Assembly: GCF_001040845.1 (NCBI RefSeq)
Contig: NZ_CP011941.1
Span: 639,744-703,743, forward strand
DNA from: Synechococcus sp. WH 8020
GTDB taxonomy: Bacteria; Cyanobacteriota; Cyanobacteriia; PCC-6307; Cyanobiaceae
Length of the DNA: 64,000 bases
Direction of reading: 5' to 3'
The notes beneath the pieces were generated by a model that searched no databases, was not told where the DNA came from, and saw only the letters and a program-made list of their open reading frames with translations. The position numbers and the translations under genes are program-made. Numbering within the stretch: position 1 is the stretch's first letter; every line of letters begins with the position of its first letter. Below, piece by piece: positions 35,916-46,021 of this stretch.

Positions 35916-38258
35916 TTAGCTATTAGGTTTTGCTAAAGGTAAGAGGCACTTATCTGAATCGCAACCAGCTGGACCTGCTTCCGTTAGCTCTCCACTGTCA
36001 TATTTTTGCAATGCGTCGAAAAAGTCATTATTGACTCGTCGTTCAATGACTTCTTTCTGCAAGCGCGCATAGGTTTGTGCATCGATTGGTTCGAATGGCA
36101 AGCGTGGGAAGGTTGCATTCGCATCGAATCGAGCGAGAAGAGCTGCAGAAATGTATCCGCCGCCCTGTTCGATGGTCTGGTGAAGAGCATCGGTTAACGG
36201 TTCAATCTCATGCTCACGAAATTCGATCGTTGCCGATGTGTTGTGGGCGGTGTAGTGCAATTGAACTTGCATGTAAAAGTCAAATTGTGCCAATGCCGAG
36301 AATGCATTGATATCCACAGTGTCTGCACCAGGCAGATTGGCCCAACTGACCTCGGTTGGAATTTCTACTAACCATTCCGTGCAGCGTGAATCGAATGGAT
36401 CGTTCAAAAGACGACCTTCATCATCCTTATCGGACTGGGAAGGAACCACTGTGTAGCCATAATCCATGCAGGCCATCGCCACAGGATCGTTTTTGCGGAA
36501 AGTAATCCTGCGGATAAAGCGCTGAGCTTTGGGCGGATGCCAACCAGGTGCAGCACCTGTAAGCAAGCTTTTTGTTCCAGCGGGCTGAACTGTGGTGCAG
36601 CGGTTTGGACGCCTCAGTCCATGACGATCGCAATAATCCCAAACGGTTTCATTCACGATCGATTTCCACCGCTTCAAGTAATCAGCTTCTTGTTTTTTGT
36701 AATTCAGACCTTCTTCGGTTTCAGGCCGTCCTGCTTCCCACCACTGCAGCCATGGTGTACCAAAAGCATGAACGAAGAAATCAAATAACCCAGTAAAGCT
36801 CACACCTACGATTGGATCCCAGGCTCGACTCTGGCGGTACCTCTCGACTTCGAATTTGTGATTGAGCAGACAGGCAACGGAGAGTGCACCGGCTCGGAAG
36901 GCGTCGCGTTGCGATTCTTCATCTTTGGGGTCAATTTGGTTGAGATGTACCTCGGCAAGGTTGCAATGAAAATCTGCACCGAGGATTTCACCGCACGGAT
37001 TTAATCCGTAGCGACTCAGCCGATGCTCAAGTTCTTCTTTTGAAATTGCACCATGATTTTGTTCGAGCCAGCGCCCTGCTTCTTCACGGCCTTGGTCGCA
37101 ATAAATCTCGATAAATTCACTTCTTAATTCCTTGGTGGTTAGTAAATCGGCGTTCGAGCGAGCGAGCGCTTCAGGAGCGAATTGAATGGCGCCTTCACCA
37201 CTGTGGAATTGACGTGTGACTGCTTCTAGCAGCACTTCCCTGCTTGGTCGGGTGTGATAAACACGGGTGTGATTCGCCATCCTCAGCGCATCGCGCTCAG
37301 GATCAATTCTCCAGTTGCCTTCAGAATCCTGTTGCCACAAATTTTCCTTGGCACCAGCAGCTGACATGTCGTCGGAAGCGAATTGACGCATACCGGCACT
37401 ACGCCGGATATTACCCGCCACAATCGTGACGGCTGCTTCATCAATAAGGAGACAGCATTCGATGGATGTGAGCTGTCTACCGATCGCTTTGCCCAGCAAT
37501 TTTGCGACGCGACCGTAGAGATCTTTCAGTTTGACGGGGTTCGCCATACCACCGAAACCCTTGAGGGTTTCGCCGACAGGACGCACATCAGAAAGGTCAA
37601 TATCGACCTCAACTTTTCGGCCTTCGAAGCGAGGATCACTACTCAATTCTAAGAGCAGTTGGTAGCTATCAACCCAACCACGTCTGGTGTCCCCCACCTT
37701 GATTGAAACATTGTGATCGCTGATGTTGAAGGACGTGGTTTCCTGGCGGTTGTCTGCCGGTGTAATGCCGATGTTTGAAACGCTTCGTACTTCAATCGGA
37801 TTAATGACAACTGGAAGCTGATCAATGAAGTGGGGCTCGATGATTGCGCCTGTTCCACACCCCATCATCGCTAAATCCATCATCAGACCGAACGCTTCCC
37901 AATCCACAAGATTTGTGGAGGTGCAGTTGTAGGCCCCTGAGAAATTTTCCGGCTTCTCGATCCATGGAGTGCCACCAATCCATTGCCAGCGTCCGGATGG
38001 CAGTGCTTTTTTCTCAGACTGCATCCTGGCCAGTAGGTCCATTTCCTCTGCATTGAGGGAACCAAGCTTGAGAAGTCCTGATCGGTTACGTTCGCCTACT
38101 TCACTCCAACTTTCTCTTCCTTTAGGCAATCGTCGACTGTAGGTGCGATAAAACACCGGGTTGGCTGCGGGCGCAGTTGCTGGGAAATCGCCGTTGATAG
38201 ATCCAAGCTCAGTGGTTTGTGTCTCTGGCTTTTCTGTGCGGCTTGGTGTCAGAGTCAC
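35916..38258 (-). CDS. nrdJ: Class II (adenosylcobalamin-dependent) ribonucleotide reductase
   Basis: 780 residues, the size of the monomeric ribonucleoside-triphosphate reductases. It reduces ribonucleotides to deoxyribonucleotides using vitamin B12 as radical source. Visible blocks include YNCTSTNLVDWEAFG and MGCGTGAIIEP in the N-terminal half, GLNPCGEI with the active-site cysteine, the strand CTTVQPAGTKSLLTG, and the C-terminal cysteine pair CDSDKC that regenerates the active site. Marine Synechococcus make a B12 form and rely on this enzyme. It is transcribed alone. No cobalamin riboswitch was recognised upstream. Confidence 0.95.
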   Translation of the reverse strand: MTLTPSRTEKPETQTTELGSINGDFPATAPAANPVFYRTYSRRLPKGRESWSEVGERNRSGLLKLGSLNAEEMDLLARMQSEKKALPSGRWQWIGGTPWIEKPENFSGAYNCTSTNLVDWEAFGLMMDLAMMGCGTGAIIEPHFIDQLPVVINPIEVRSVSNIGITPADNRQETTSFNISDHNVSIKVGDTRRGWVDSYQLLLELSSDPRFEGRKVEVDIDLSDVRPVGETLKGFGGMANPVKLKDLYGRVAKLLGKAIGRQLTSIECCLLIDEAAVTIVAGNIRRSAGMRQFASDDMSAAGAKENLWQQDSEGNWRIDPERDALRMANHTRVYHTRPSREVLLEAVTRQFHSGEGAIQFAPEALARSNADLLTTKELRSEFIEIYCDQGREEAGRWLEQNHGAISKEELEHRLSRYGLNPCGEILGADFHCNLAEVHLNQIDPKDEESQRDAFRAGALSVACLLNHKFEVERYRQSRAWDPIVGVSFTGLFDFFVHAFGTPWLQWWEAGRPETEEGLNYKKQEADYLKRWKSIVNETVWDYCDRHGLRRPNRCTTVQPAGTKSLLTGAAPGWHPPKAQRFIRRITFRKNDPVAMACMDYGYTVVPSQSDKDDEGRLLNDPFDSRCTEWLVEIPTEVSWANLPGADTVDINAFSALAQFDFYMQVQLHYTAHNTSATIEFREHEIEPLTDALHQTIEQGGGYISAALLARFDANATFPRLPFEPIDAQTYARLQKEVIERRVNNDFFDALQKYDSGELTEAGPAGCDSDKCLLPLAKPNS

Positions 38259-38832
38259 TTGCTGTTCTCGGCTTGTCCTTCGGGTATCCTAACGCCACCA
38301 ATGGGGTTTGCACGTCTTTCTAAGCACTATCAGCGGTGTTTTGCCTCTGGTCGAGGCCTGATCGTTCTCTGAGCTTCGCCTCACTGGCAAGAGATCGAAC
38401 TCCCTGACCACCGATCAAAGGTCATTGTTAAGTACCGTCAGCTCATGCATCCATGGACAAGGAGTGCTTTGGTTTTCGTGGTTTCCAGTGCGGCTTGAGG
38501 AACTGCTTGCAAAGTTTGATAGGGATGAAACGACGTTTGGTGTCTGTTCCCCCGCAACCTCAGGGCCACTGGCGAGTGTTCCAGATTTGCTCAGTTTTGC
38601 TGTGAATGCCGATCCCCATCTCCATTGGGTTGCTTGTCGGATGCTGAAGATCTTCGCCTTTGGTGATGATGATGTGTTGCTTAAATCTTTTTCGAATCGT
38701 ACGCGGAACGGTTTTTGTGGTTAGTGTTCCAGAGGCTTGGTCGGCGCTTCATTAAAGTGATTGGAGAGAACAAGATTGATATCATCTATCCTTCTCAAAC
38801 ACTTTTGTTGAGTCTCTTTATTCCGAAGGCTG
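38259..38832. other. Intergenic region between nrdJ and a methyltransferase gene
   Basis: 574 bases holding the nrdJ promoter. One + strand ORF, 38425-38724 (99 residues), has a partly protein-like centre (LEELLAKFDRDETTFGV, VPDLLSFAVNADPHL) but an odd start and end and no family resemblance; it might be a degraded gene. No terminator, riboswitch or RNA gene was recognised. Confidence 0.35.
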
Positions 38833-39522
38833 ATGCAACGTTGTCCCGAACCAGAGTTGATGAATGCGCCTCATCAGGTTGTTGCCTATGCAGAGGCGGA
38901 CTTTAGTTCCGGTGATCATTCAGTCATCGAACGTTTGTCGGAGCTGATTGATCATTCTCGCACTGTTCTCCCCGCAGCTCATTTGATCCTGGATCTAGGT
39001 TGTGGTCCGGGGAATATTTCCGAACGGCTTGCTGCTCGCTGGCCCCTATCGGAAGTGATTGGTCTTGATGGGGCTCCTTCCATGATCGCGATTGCCAATC
39101 AAAGACTTTCCTGTTTAAGTCCTGCTATTCATAATTTAACCTATTTACTCTTTGATTTAAGCCATTCCTGTCTTGATGATATTCCTCAAATAAAAGGTGC
39201 TTCTGTGATTGTTAGTAATAGTCTGTTGCATCATCTCCATAATCCTCAAAGGCTATGGGCGTCAATGAAGCAGCTTGCTGTGCCTAATGCATTCATGTTG
39301 CATCGTGATCTTCGTCGCCCCTCGAATGAGCAGGAGGTTGATGCGCTTTGCGATCGGTATGTGAGCAATTCCCCTTCCGTGTTGCAACGCGACTTTCGAG
39401 CATCCTTGATCGCTGCCTTCACTGTAGATGAAGTCCGCGAACAACTTGACGAGGCTGGAATGGGTCAGTTCACCGTGATGGAGCTCGACGACCGATACCT
39501 TGAAGTTTCGGGGCAGTGGTGA
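38833..39522 (+). CDS. Class I SAM-dependent methyltransferase
   Basis: 229 residues; ATG 38860 is an alternative start that would remove nine. Motif I is [16 protein letters not shown], motif post-[12 protein letters not shown], and the fourth strand region [14 protein letters not shown] carries the usual dipole of small-molecule methyltransferases. The substrate is unknown. It is directly followed by prfC, whose start lies 55 bases after this stop; the frames may share a transcript. Confidence 0.85.
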   Translation: MQRCPEPELMNAPHQVVAYAEADFSSGDHSVIERLSELIDHSRTVLPAAHLILDLGCGPGNISERLAARWPLSEVIGLDGAPSMIAIANQRLSCLSPAIHNLTYLLFDLSHSCLDDIPQIKGASVIVSNSLLHHLHNPQRLWASMKQLAVPNAFMLHRDLRRPSNEQEVDALCDRYVSNSPSVLQRDFRASLIAAFTVDEVREQLDEAGMGQFTVMELDDRYLEVSGQW

Positions 39523-39577
39523 TTTTGATGCTGCATCGACCATTGACTGTCAGGCTGGTGGTGTCAACAGCGAGATC

Positions 39578-41242
39578 ATGAGCACGCGTTTGGGTACCGA
39601 TAGCAGCGAGTCGTTGGACGTCTTAAGCGGTGAGGACGGTCTCGCTGAAGCCGTGGCTCGACGTCGCAATTTTGCGATTATTTCCCATCCCGATGCAGGA
39701 AAAACCACACTCACCGAGAAGCTTTTGCTGTATGGAGGTGCGATTCAACAAGCTGGTGCTGTGAAGGCTCGAGGTGAGCAACGCAAGGTCACGTCCGATT
39801 GGATGGAGCTGGAAAAACAGCGCGGTATTTCGATTACGTCGACCGTTCTGCAATTCGACTACTCAGGCAGCACGATTAATTTGCTGGATACGCCTGGTCA
39901 CCAGGATTTTTCTGAGGATACTTATCGCACTCTCGCTGCCGCTGATAACGCGGTGATGCTTGAGGATGCTGCGAAGGGTCTGGAACCTCAAACACGCAAG
40001 CTGTTTGAGGTTTGCAGGATGCGTGAAATTCCTATTTTTACGTTCATCAACAAGATGGACCGTCCAGGAAGAGAGCCTTTAGCTCTTCTGGATGAAATCG
40101 AGGCTGAATTAGGTCTCACTCCCTGGGCGGTGAATTGGCCGATTGGCAGCGGTGAACTCTTTCGCGGAGTCATCGATCGCCGCACGCGTCAGGTTGTCCT
40201 GTTCAGCCGTGCTGAACGCGGTCGCCAATCTGAAGAAAAGCTCTTGGATTTGGATGATCCAGAATTAAAAGATTTAGTGGAGCCAGAGTTGCTTGCTCAG
40301 GCCGTTGAAGATCTTGATCTTTTGGAAGCAGCCGGCGCAGAGCTGGACCTTGAATTGGTTCATGCTGGGGAACTTACCCCGGTCTTTTTTGGTTCGGCTA
40401 TGACTAATTTCGGGGTACGTCCGTTCCTTGATGCGTTCATGGATATGGCACAAAAGCCTGTTGCAAGAGTTGGTACGGACGGCCCTGTTGATCCCTTACG
40501 TCCTGATTTCAGCGGGTTTGTGTTCAAGCTTCAAGCCAATATGGATCCACGTCATCGAGATCGTGTTGCTTTTGTTCGTGTTTGTAGTGGCCGTTTTGAA
40601 AAAGATATGTCTGTGCGTCATGCCCGCACTGGCCGCACCATTCGTCTTTCGCGTCCTCAGAAATTATTTGGGCAAGATAGGGCTGTTGTTGAAGATGCTT
40701 ATCCCGGTGATGTGATTGGCTTGAATAATCCTGGAATGTTCTCTATTGGAGATACTCTTTACACTGGTACAAAGGTCGAATACGAGGGTATTCCTTGCTT
40801 TAGTCCCGAAATCTTTAGTTGGTTGCGCAATCCCAATCCTTCTGTATTCAAAAACTTTCGCAAAGGAGTGAACGAGCTTCGTGAGGAGGGTGCAGTTCAA
40901 ATTCTCTATGACACAGACGAAAGTAAGCGTGATCCCATCCTTGCCGCGGTTGGACAGTTGCAGTTGGAAGTTGTGCAGCACCGCTTAGAAAATGAGTATG
41001 GCGTTGATACGCGTCTGGAGCCCCTTGGTTTTCAGGTCGCACGCTGGGTGACTGGTGGTTGGTCTGCCCTGGAAGATGTGGGTCGTATTTTTAATTGCAA
41101 GACAGTGCGCGATGCATGGAATCGCCCCGTTTTGTTGTTCAAAAACGAATGGAATTTGAACCAACTGATGGAGGAGCATCCTGCGCTTGTTCTCAGTAAC
41201 GTCGCGCCTGTTGTGAGCGGTGTGGAGCCGATCAGTCTTTGA
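39578..41242 (+). CDS. prfC: Peptide chain release factor 3
   Basis: 554 residues from ATG 39578; an in-frame ATG at 39500 would overlap the methyltransferase gene. RF3 is a translational GTPase that recycles RF1 and RF2 from the ribosome. G1 SHPDAGKTT, the switch block [10 protein letters not shown]3 [14 protein letters not shown] and G4 NKMDRPGR are all present. The C-terminal region has the RF3-specific HRLENEYGV block. Length and motifs are normal. Confidence 0.97.
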   Translation: MSTRLGTDSSESLDVLSGEDGLAEAVARRRNFAIISHPDAGKTTLTEKLLLYGGAIQQAGAVKARGEQRKVTSDWMELEKQRGISITSTVLQFDYSGSTINLLDTPGHQDFSEDTYRTLAAADNAVMLEDAAKGLEPQTRKLFEVCRMREIPIFTFINKMDRPGREPLALLDEIEAELGLTPWAVNWPIGSGELFRGVIDRRTRQVVLFSRAERGRQSEEKLLDLDDPELKDLVEPELLAQAVEDLDLLEAAGAELDLELVHAGELTPVFFGSAMTNFGVRPFLDAFMDMAQKPVARVGTDGPVDPLRPDFSGFVFKLQANMDPRHRDRVAFVRVCSGRFEKDMSVRHARTGRTIRLSRPQKLFGQDRAVVEDAYPGDVIGLNNPGMFSIGDTLYTGTKVEYEGIPCFSPEIFSWLRNPNPSVFKNFRKGVNELREEGAVQILYDTDESKRDPILAAVGQLQLEVVQHRLENEYGVDTRLEPLGFQVARWVTGGWSALEDVGRIFNCKTVRDAWNRPVLLFKNEWNLNQLMEEHPALVLSNVAPVVSGVEPISL

Positions 41243-41302
41243 GTTGCGATTGCAACCCTTCGTTCACTCGCAACATTGCTTCACGTTCGCCAGACTGGAT
41301 CC

Positions 41303-41539
41303 ATGGATCTGTTTGCGCTGAGTCACGTCTGGCTGTTACGTCCATGTTCGGACGGCGGCACGGAGTATGTGTGCTTTCGTCCCGCTCAAGATCGTGTTGA
41401 GGTGGTTGAGGGATACCACCTTCCGCCCCAAATGCCTTTGATCAAACGCAGAAAATGGCTTCACAGCGCTGAAGTGCCCCATTGCAAACGGCAACTTGAA
41501 AAGCTTCAAGGCTTTAAGCACGGGCAACCTCTGTTTTGA
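41303..41539 (+). CDS. Small hypothetical protein
   Basis: 78 residues from ATG 41303, with an in-frame upstream start at 41276 adding nine. Soluble; the content is mixed strand and helix (HVWLLRPC, TEYVCFRPAQDRVEVVEGY, then KWLHSAEVPHCKRQLEKL). The Trp/Arg-rich small-domain style is common among short picocyanobacterial proteins. It lies 60 bases after prfC. No family assigned. Confidence 0.5.
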   Translation: MDLFALSHVWLLRPCSDGGTEYVCFRPAQDRVEVVEGYHLPPQMPLIKRRKWLHSAEVPHCKRQLEKLQGFKHGQPLF

Positions 41540-41603
41540 TTCAATTCAGCTCACCCGATTGTGCGCTCAGCTCGATACGCTCAATACAGATTGAACTGAA
41601 TGA

Positions 41604-42293
41604 ATGGCGTCAGGGGTTGATCTCGGCTCGAGCTCAGAGTCCCAGGATCCTTATGAAATGCTTGGAATTTCTGCTGATGCAGGGTTTGAGGAGGTTCAAC
41701 AGGCGCGTGAAACCTCTCTGAAGGCAGCTGGCGACGATCCAATGGCGAGGGCTCGCATCGAAACTGCCTATGACGCAGTGCTGATGGGACGCTTGCGAGA
41801 ACGGCAGTCAGGAACCATTAGTTCTGCTGCCGTGACCGCTTCCCGCCTTGAAAGCCAAAGTGCATCAACGTCTTCAGGTACTCCTGCCAATACGTCTGCT
41901 CTTTTAACCAGAATTCGCAACCTCTCTCTTCCCAGTCCCAGGTTGAGCTCTGCCGGTTTTCTTCCAAGTCTGAGTTTGGTGGAAGGCCAGGGATTGCTGG
42001 TGAGACTGATCGCTGGAGGCATTGGTCTGTTGCTGCTTCTTGCGGCTCCAACAGCGGTCGATTTAGTGCTGGCTCTCTCCACAATTGGCTTGTTCATCTC
42101 TCAGGTCAAACGGGGTCGAAGACCATTGGGTGCCTTGGGCTGGAGTTTGGCTCTCGTCGCCTTAGGGCTGGTTCTGGGCGCGGTGATCGGTGCCTTGGTC
42201 TCGACCCAAGCAGGATTGTCTGTGAATCCGATTCTCTTTGAAGCATTGCCAGCCTATTTAGTTCTGGTTGCTGGCATATTGCTTCTGCTCTGA
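41604..42293 (+). CDS. CPP1-like (DUF3353) chaperone-like membrane protein
   Basis: 229 residues. The N-terminal 65 residues form a J-like domain (DPYEMLGISADAGFEEVQQA, RARIETAYDAVLMGRL) without the HPD of true DnaJ. After a Ser-rich linker come four hydrophobic helices between about 130 and 229. This layout matches CPP1, the chaperone-like protein of protochlorophyllide oxidoreductase in plants and cyanobacteria, which stabilises POR and acts in chlorophyll synthesis. The role is thus by family; POR itself is not in the window. Confidence 0.85.
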   Translation: MASGVDLGSSSESQDPYEMLGISADAGFEEVQQARETSLKAAGDDPMARARIETAYDAVLMGRLRERQSGTISSAAVTASRLESQSASTSSGTPANTSALLTRIRNLSLPSPRLSSAGFLPSLSLVEGQGLLVRLIAGGIGLLLLLAAPTAVDLVLALSTIGLFISQVKRGRRPLGALGWSLALVALGLVLGAVIGALVSTQAGLSVNPILFEALPAYLVLVAGILLLL

Positions 42294-42302
42294 GTGATGG
42301 AT

Positions 42303-43220
<918 letters not shown>

Positions 43221-43862
43221 TCACAGCGGCAATGGTGACAGAGCGTGGAGACGTCCCTCTCTCAGGTTCCAATGGTGTCCGCTCCACCCCTCAAAGAGAT
43301 CCGGTTCATGGGTTACAACAATGAGCAGTCGATCCTTGGAGAGATCTTGAAGCAGTTCGAGCACTTCGGAGCGAACGGACCAATCAAGACCAGCGGTTGG
43401 TTCATCCAATAGCAGCACTTCAGGGCGGCGCAATAGCTGCACGGCTAGAGCAAGGCGTCGTTGTTGTCCTCCGCTTAAACGTTCTGGTGCCTGTCGCAGA
43501 TCCACATCACCGAGGCCGACTCGCCTAAGCACAGTGCTTCGCTGCTCACTCGTGAGCCTTTTGTGGCCAAGTTTTAACTCCTGAGATACGTTCAATCCCA
43601 GAAAATGACGTTCAGGAAACTGAAACACCACGCCACATAGCCATCGCCTTTGACGTCTCGTGAGTGCTTCTTGATTCCAGAGAATCGAGCCTTTCTGTTC
43701 TCCTGCTAAGCCACTGATCACTTCAAGCAGGCTTGTTTTTCCACTGCCGCTATTGCCTGAGATCAGCACCGGTATGCCTGGCGAGGCTTTGAGGTTGATC
43801 TCGTCCAGGACCACGCGTTCTGACGTCGCCGGCCGGAATCGAATGTTGTTGAGTTCCAGCAT
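43221..43862 (-). CDS. ABC transporter ATP-binding protein
   Basis: 213 residues, one complete nucleotide-binding domain: Walker A GNSGSGKTS near residue 36, Q-loop FQFPERHF near 79, signature LSGGQQRR near 118, Walker B LLLDEPTAGLD near 140 and the H-loop THEP near 174. The FQFPE Q-loop and short length resemble energy-coupling-factor (CbiO/EcfA) ATPases and the plant/cyanobacterial single-ATPase group. No permease gene is adjacent. It is followed by hslO after 12 bases. The substrate is unknown. Confidence 0.88.
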   Translation of the reverse strand: MLELNNIRFRPATSERVVLDEINLKASPGIPVLISGNSGSGKTSLLEVISGLAGEQKGSILWNQEALTRRQRRWLCGVVFQFPERHFLGLNVSQELKLGHKRLTSEQRSTVLRRVGLGDVDLRQAPERLSGGQQRRLALAVQLLRRPEVLLLDEPTAGLDWSVRSEVLELLQDLSKDRLLIVVTHEPDLFEGWSGHHWNLREGRLHALSPLPL

Positions 43863-43969
43863 GCGACTCAGTTGCTTCTGTTGATGGCAGTGGTGTGATC
43901 AGCATGATTGATCATGATCGTGGCCGATCTCTTTTGAGATAGCGATGATGCGAGGGTCTCCAATAGGCC

Positions 43970-44419
43970 ATGCACGTTCGTTTCCGAGAGGTTGATCCGT
44001 TTAATTGCTGGGTGTGGCTTCGATTTAGTGAAATTCCCAGTCAAGGGGAGCGAAATTACGTGGATGGCATCTTTGACAGCTGGTATGTCATTGGTCGGCT
44101 CGGTGGCTTCAATGCCGAGAACCTTCAGGTGCATGAAGAAGCAGAGGACCTGAGCTTCATGAATTACGACAATGACGAGGCCTCCTCATCGATGCCGGCC
44201 TTGATGCACAACATGGGGCAGCTCGAATATCACGAGGAGTGGGCCCGTTGCTGGTTGGACTTGGGCACCAGTGATGGGATTGGTCTCGACGTCTTAATTA
44301 ATGCTTTGAAGCAACTCAACTCTGATGTTGTGAAGCTGGATCAATTGCTGATCGGTGGAGTCAATGAGGACTGGCCCGTTGAGGATCATCCCGATCGCGT
44401 GTTCCCAAACATGAACTGA
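43970..44419 (+). CDS. DUF3531 family protein
   Basis: 149 residues, acidic and soluble. The DUF3531 pattern is visible: VRFREVDPFNCWVWLRF at the N-terminus, YVDGIFDSWYVIGRLGGFNA, then YHEEWARCWLDLGTSD. The family is confined to cyanobacteria and plastids and has no established function. It is divergent from the ABC ATPase gene and precedes rpsB by 134 bases. A role in plastid-type physiology is all the family suggests. Confidence 0.85.
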   Translation: MHVRFREVDPFNCWVWLRFSEIPSQGERNYVDGIFDSWYVIGRLGGFNAENLQVHEEAEDLSFMNYDNDEASSSMPALMHNMGQLEYHEEWARCWLDLGTSDGIGLDVLINALKQLNSDVVKLDQLLIGGVNEDWPVEDHPDRVFPNMN

Positions 44420-44455
44420 CTCTTTGTTAAATTAAGGCGTCCTACTCATTCCGCA

Positions 44456-44526
44456 CACCTGTCCGTTTCGGGTGCTGGACGTTGTGCTCTGAGTTCTCGC
44501 TCATCACACGCCATACCTGACAGGTG
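44456..44526 (+). promoter_or_regulatory. Candidate structured rpsB leader
   Basis: Bases 44456-44463 (cacctgtc) are the exact complement of 44519-44526 (gacaggtg), closing a 55-base loop that ends 27 bases before the rpsB start. The enclosed part can fold further (cgggtgctgg region). Autogenous leaders binding S2 are known for rpsB in other bacteria; this may be a cyanobacterial version, which is inference from one long-range helix. Confidence 0.35.
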
Positions 44527-44553
44527 GAGGCGAACCCGAAACCCTCAACAATC

Positions 44554-45264
44554 ATGGCTGTCGTCACTCTCGCCGAGATGATGGAGGCTGGTGCCCACTT
44601 TGGCCACCAGACCCGTCGTTGGAACCCCAAGATGTCGCGCTACATCTATTGCGCGCGCAACGGAGTTCACATTATTGATTTGGTGCAGACAGCTGTCTGC
44701 ATGAATAACGCCTACAAGTGGGTGCGTTCAGCTGCTAGGAGCGGCAAGCGTTTCCTCTTCGTTGGCACCAAAAAGCAAGCGTCTGAGGTTGTGGCTCAAG
44801 AAGCCCTTCGCTGCGGATCGTCTTACGTGAACCAGCGCTGGCTTGGCGGAATGCTGACCAACTGGACCACGATGAAAGCCAGGATTGATCGTCTTAAAGA
44901 TCTTGAGAGGATGGAATCGAGTGGCGCTATTGCCATGCGTCCCAAGAAGGAAGGTGCTGTTTTACGTCGTGAACTCGAGCGTTTACAGAAGTACTTAGGT
45001 GGTCTCAAGAACATGCGTCGTATTCCCGACGTCGTGGTGCTTGTGGATCAGCGTCGTGAAACCAATGCCGTGCTGGAGGCTCGCAAGCTTGACATCTCTT
45101 TGGTGTCGATGTTGGACACCAATTGCGATCCTGACCTTTGTGAGGTTCCTATCCCTTGCAACGATGACGCGGTCCGTTCGATTCAGTTGGTTTTGAGTCG
45201 TTTGGCTGATGCGATTAACGAAGGTCGTCACGGCGGCCAGGATGGGCGTGGTGATGATGGCTAG
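44554..45264 (+). CDS. rpsB: 30S ribosomal protein S2
   Basis: 236 residues from ATG 44554; an in-frame ATG at 44524 would add ten non-conserved residues and run through the leader helix. S2 joins the small subunit late and is needed for S1 binding. Family blocks are clear: [45 protein letters not shown] and LDTNCDPDL. The C-terminus is Gly/Asp-rich. It is followed by tsf 98 bases on, the conserved rpsB-tsf pair. Confidence 0.98.
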   Translation: MAVVTLAEMMEAGAHFGHQTRRWNPKMSRYIYCARNGVHIIDLVQTAVCMNNAYKWVRSAARSGKRFLFVGTKKQASEVVAQEALRCGSSYVNQRWLGGMLTNWTTMKARIDRLKDLERMESSGAIAMRPKKEGAVLRRELERLQKYLGGLKNMRRIPDVVVLVDQRRETNAVLEARKLDISLVSMLDTNCDPDLCEVPIPCNDDAVRSIQLVLSRLADAINEGRHGGQDGRGDDG

Positions 45265-45303
45265 GGCTGATCATCAGCTTTTGCTTTTGCACGCTTAGTT
45301 TTC

Positions 45304-45331
45304 GCCGCTGCGTCCTCCTTGCCGTAGCGGC
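45304..45331 (+). promoter_or_regulatory. Hairpin between rpsB and tsf, possible attenuator
   Basis: GCCGCT (45304-45309) pairs with AGCGGC (45326-45331) around a 16-base loop, in the middle of the 98-base gap. No T run follows. In several bacteria an attenuator between rpsB and tsf lowers tsf expression; the hairpin here could do the same or act as an RNA-processing site. Confidence 0.3.
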
Positions 45332-45362
45332 ATTCCCATAGACCCCCCACTTAATTCACCTC

Positions 45363-46019
45363 ATGGCGGCCGTATCAGCCAAGCTAGTTAAAGAACTGCG
45401 CGACAAAACTGGCGCAGGGATGATGGATTGCAAGAAAGCCCTGGCAGAAACCAGTGGTGATACAACGAAAGCCGTGGAATGGCTTCGTCAGAAAGGCATT
45501 GCTAGTGCCGAAAAGAAATCAAGTCGTGCCGCTGCAGAAGGTGCGATTGGTAGTTACATCCACACCGGTGCGCGCGTGGGAGTGTTGCTAGAGCTCAACT
45601 GTGAGACTGATTTCGTCGCCCGTGGAGATCTGTTCCAAGGATTGCTTCGCGACGTGTCGATGCAAGTTGCAGCTTGCCCCAACGTGGAATACGTGAGCAC
45701 GGACGACATTCCTCAAGACATCATCGATCGTGAGAAGTCAATCGAGATGGGTCGCGATGATCTGGATGGCAAACCAGATCAGATGAAGGTCAAGATTGTC
45801 GAAGGACGAATTGGCAAACGTTTGAAGGAAATGTCCTTGCTGGACCAACCCTTTATTCGTGACAGCTCCATGTCCGTGGCTGATTTGGTCAAGGAGGTTG
45901 CAGGAAAGATCGGTGAAAACGTCAAGGTTCGCCGCTTCACCCGTTACACCCTTGGTGAAGGGATTGAAATTGAGCAGGTCGACTTTGCAACGGAAGTTGC
46001 ATCGATGACTAACAGCTGA
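45363..46019 (+). CDS. tsf: Elongation factor Ts
   Basis: 218 residues, the short cyanobacterial form. EF-Ts exchanges GDP for GTP on EF-Tu. The N-terminal UBA-like domain with [21 protein letters not shown] and the TDFVAR contact motif ([11 protein letters not shown]) are present, and the C-terminal part keeps the core subdomain ([24 protein letters not shown]). It follows rpsB as usual, and a hypothetical gene begins two bases after its stop. Confidence 0.98.
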   Translation: MAAVSAKLVKELRDKTGAGMMDCKKALAETSGDTTKAVEWLRQKGIASAEKKSSRAAAEGAIGSYIHTGARVGVLLELNCETDFVARGDLFQGLLRDVSMQVAACPNVEYVSTDDIPQDIIDREKSIEMGRDDLDGKPDQMKVKIVEGRIGKRLKEMSLLDQPFIRDSSMSVADLVKEVAGKIGENVKVRRFTRYTLGEGIEIEQVDFATEVASMTNS

Positions 46020-46021
46020 TT

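Noticed and set aside
43868-44134. 88-codon minus-strand ORF upstream of the ABC ATPase gene
   Set aside because: It is antisense to the well-supported DUF3531 gene for most of its length.
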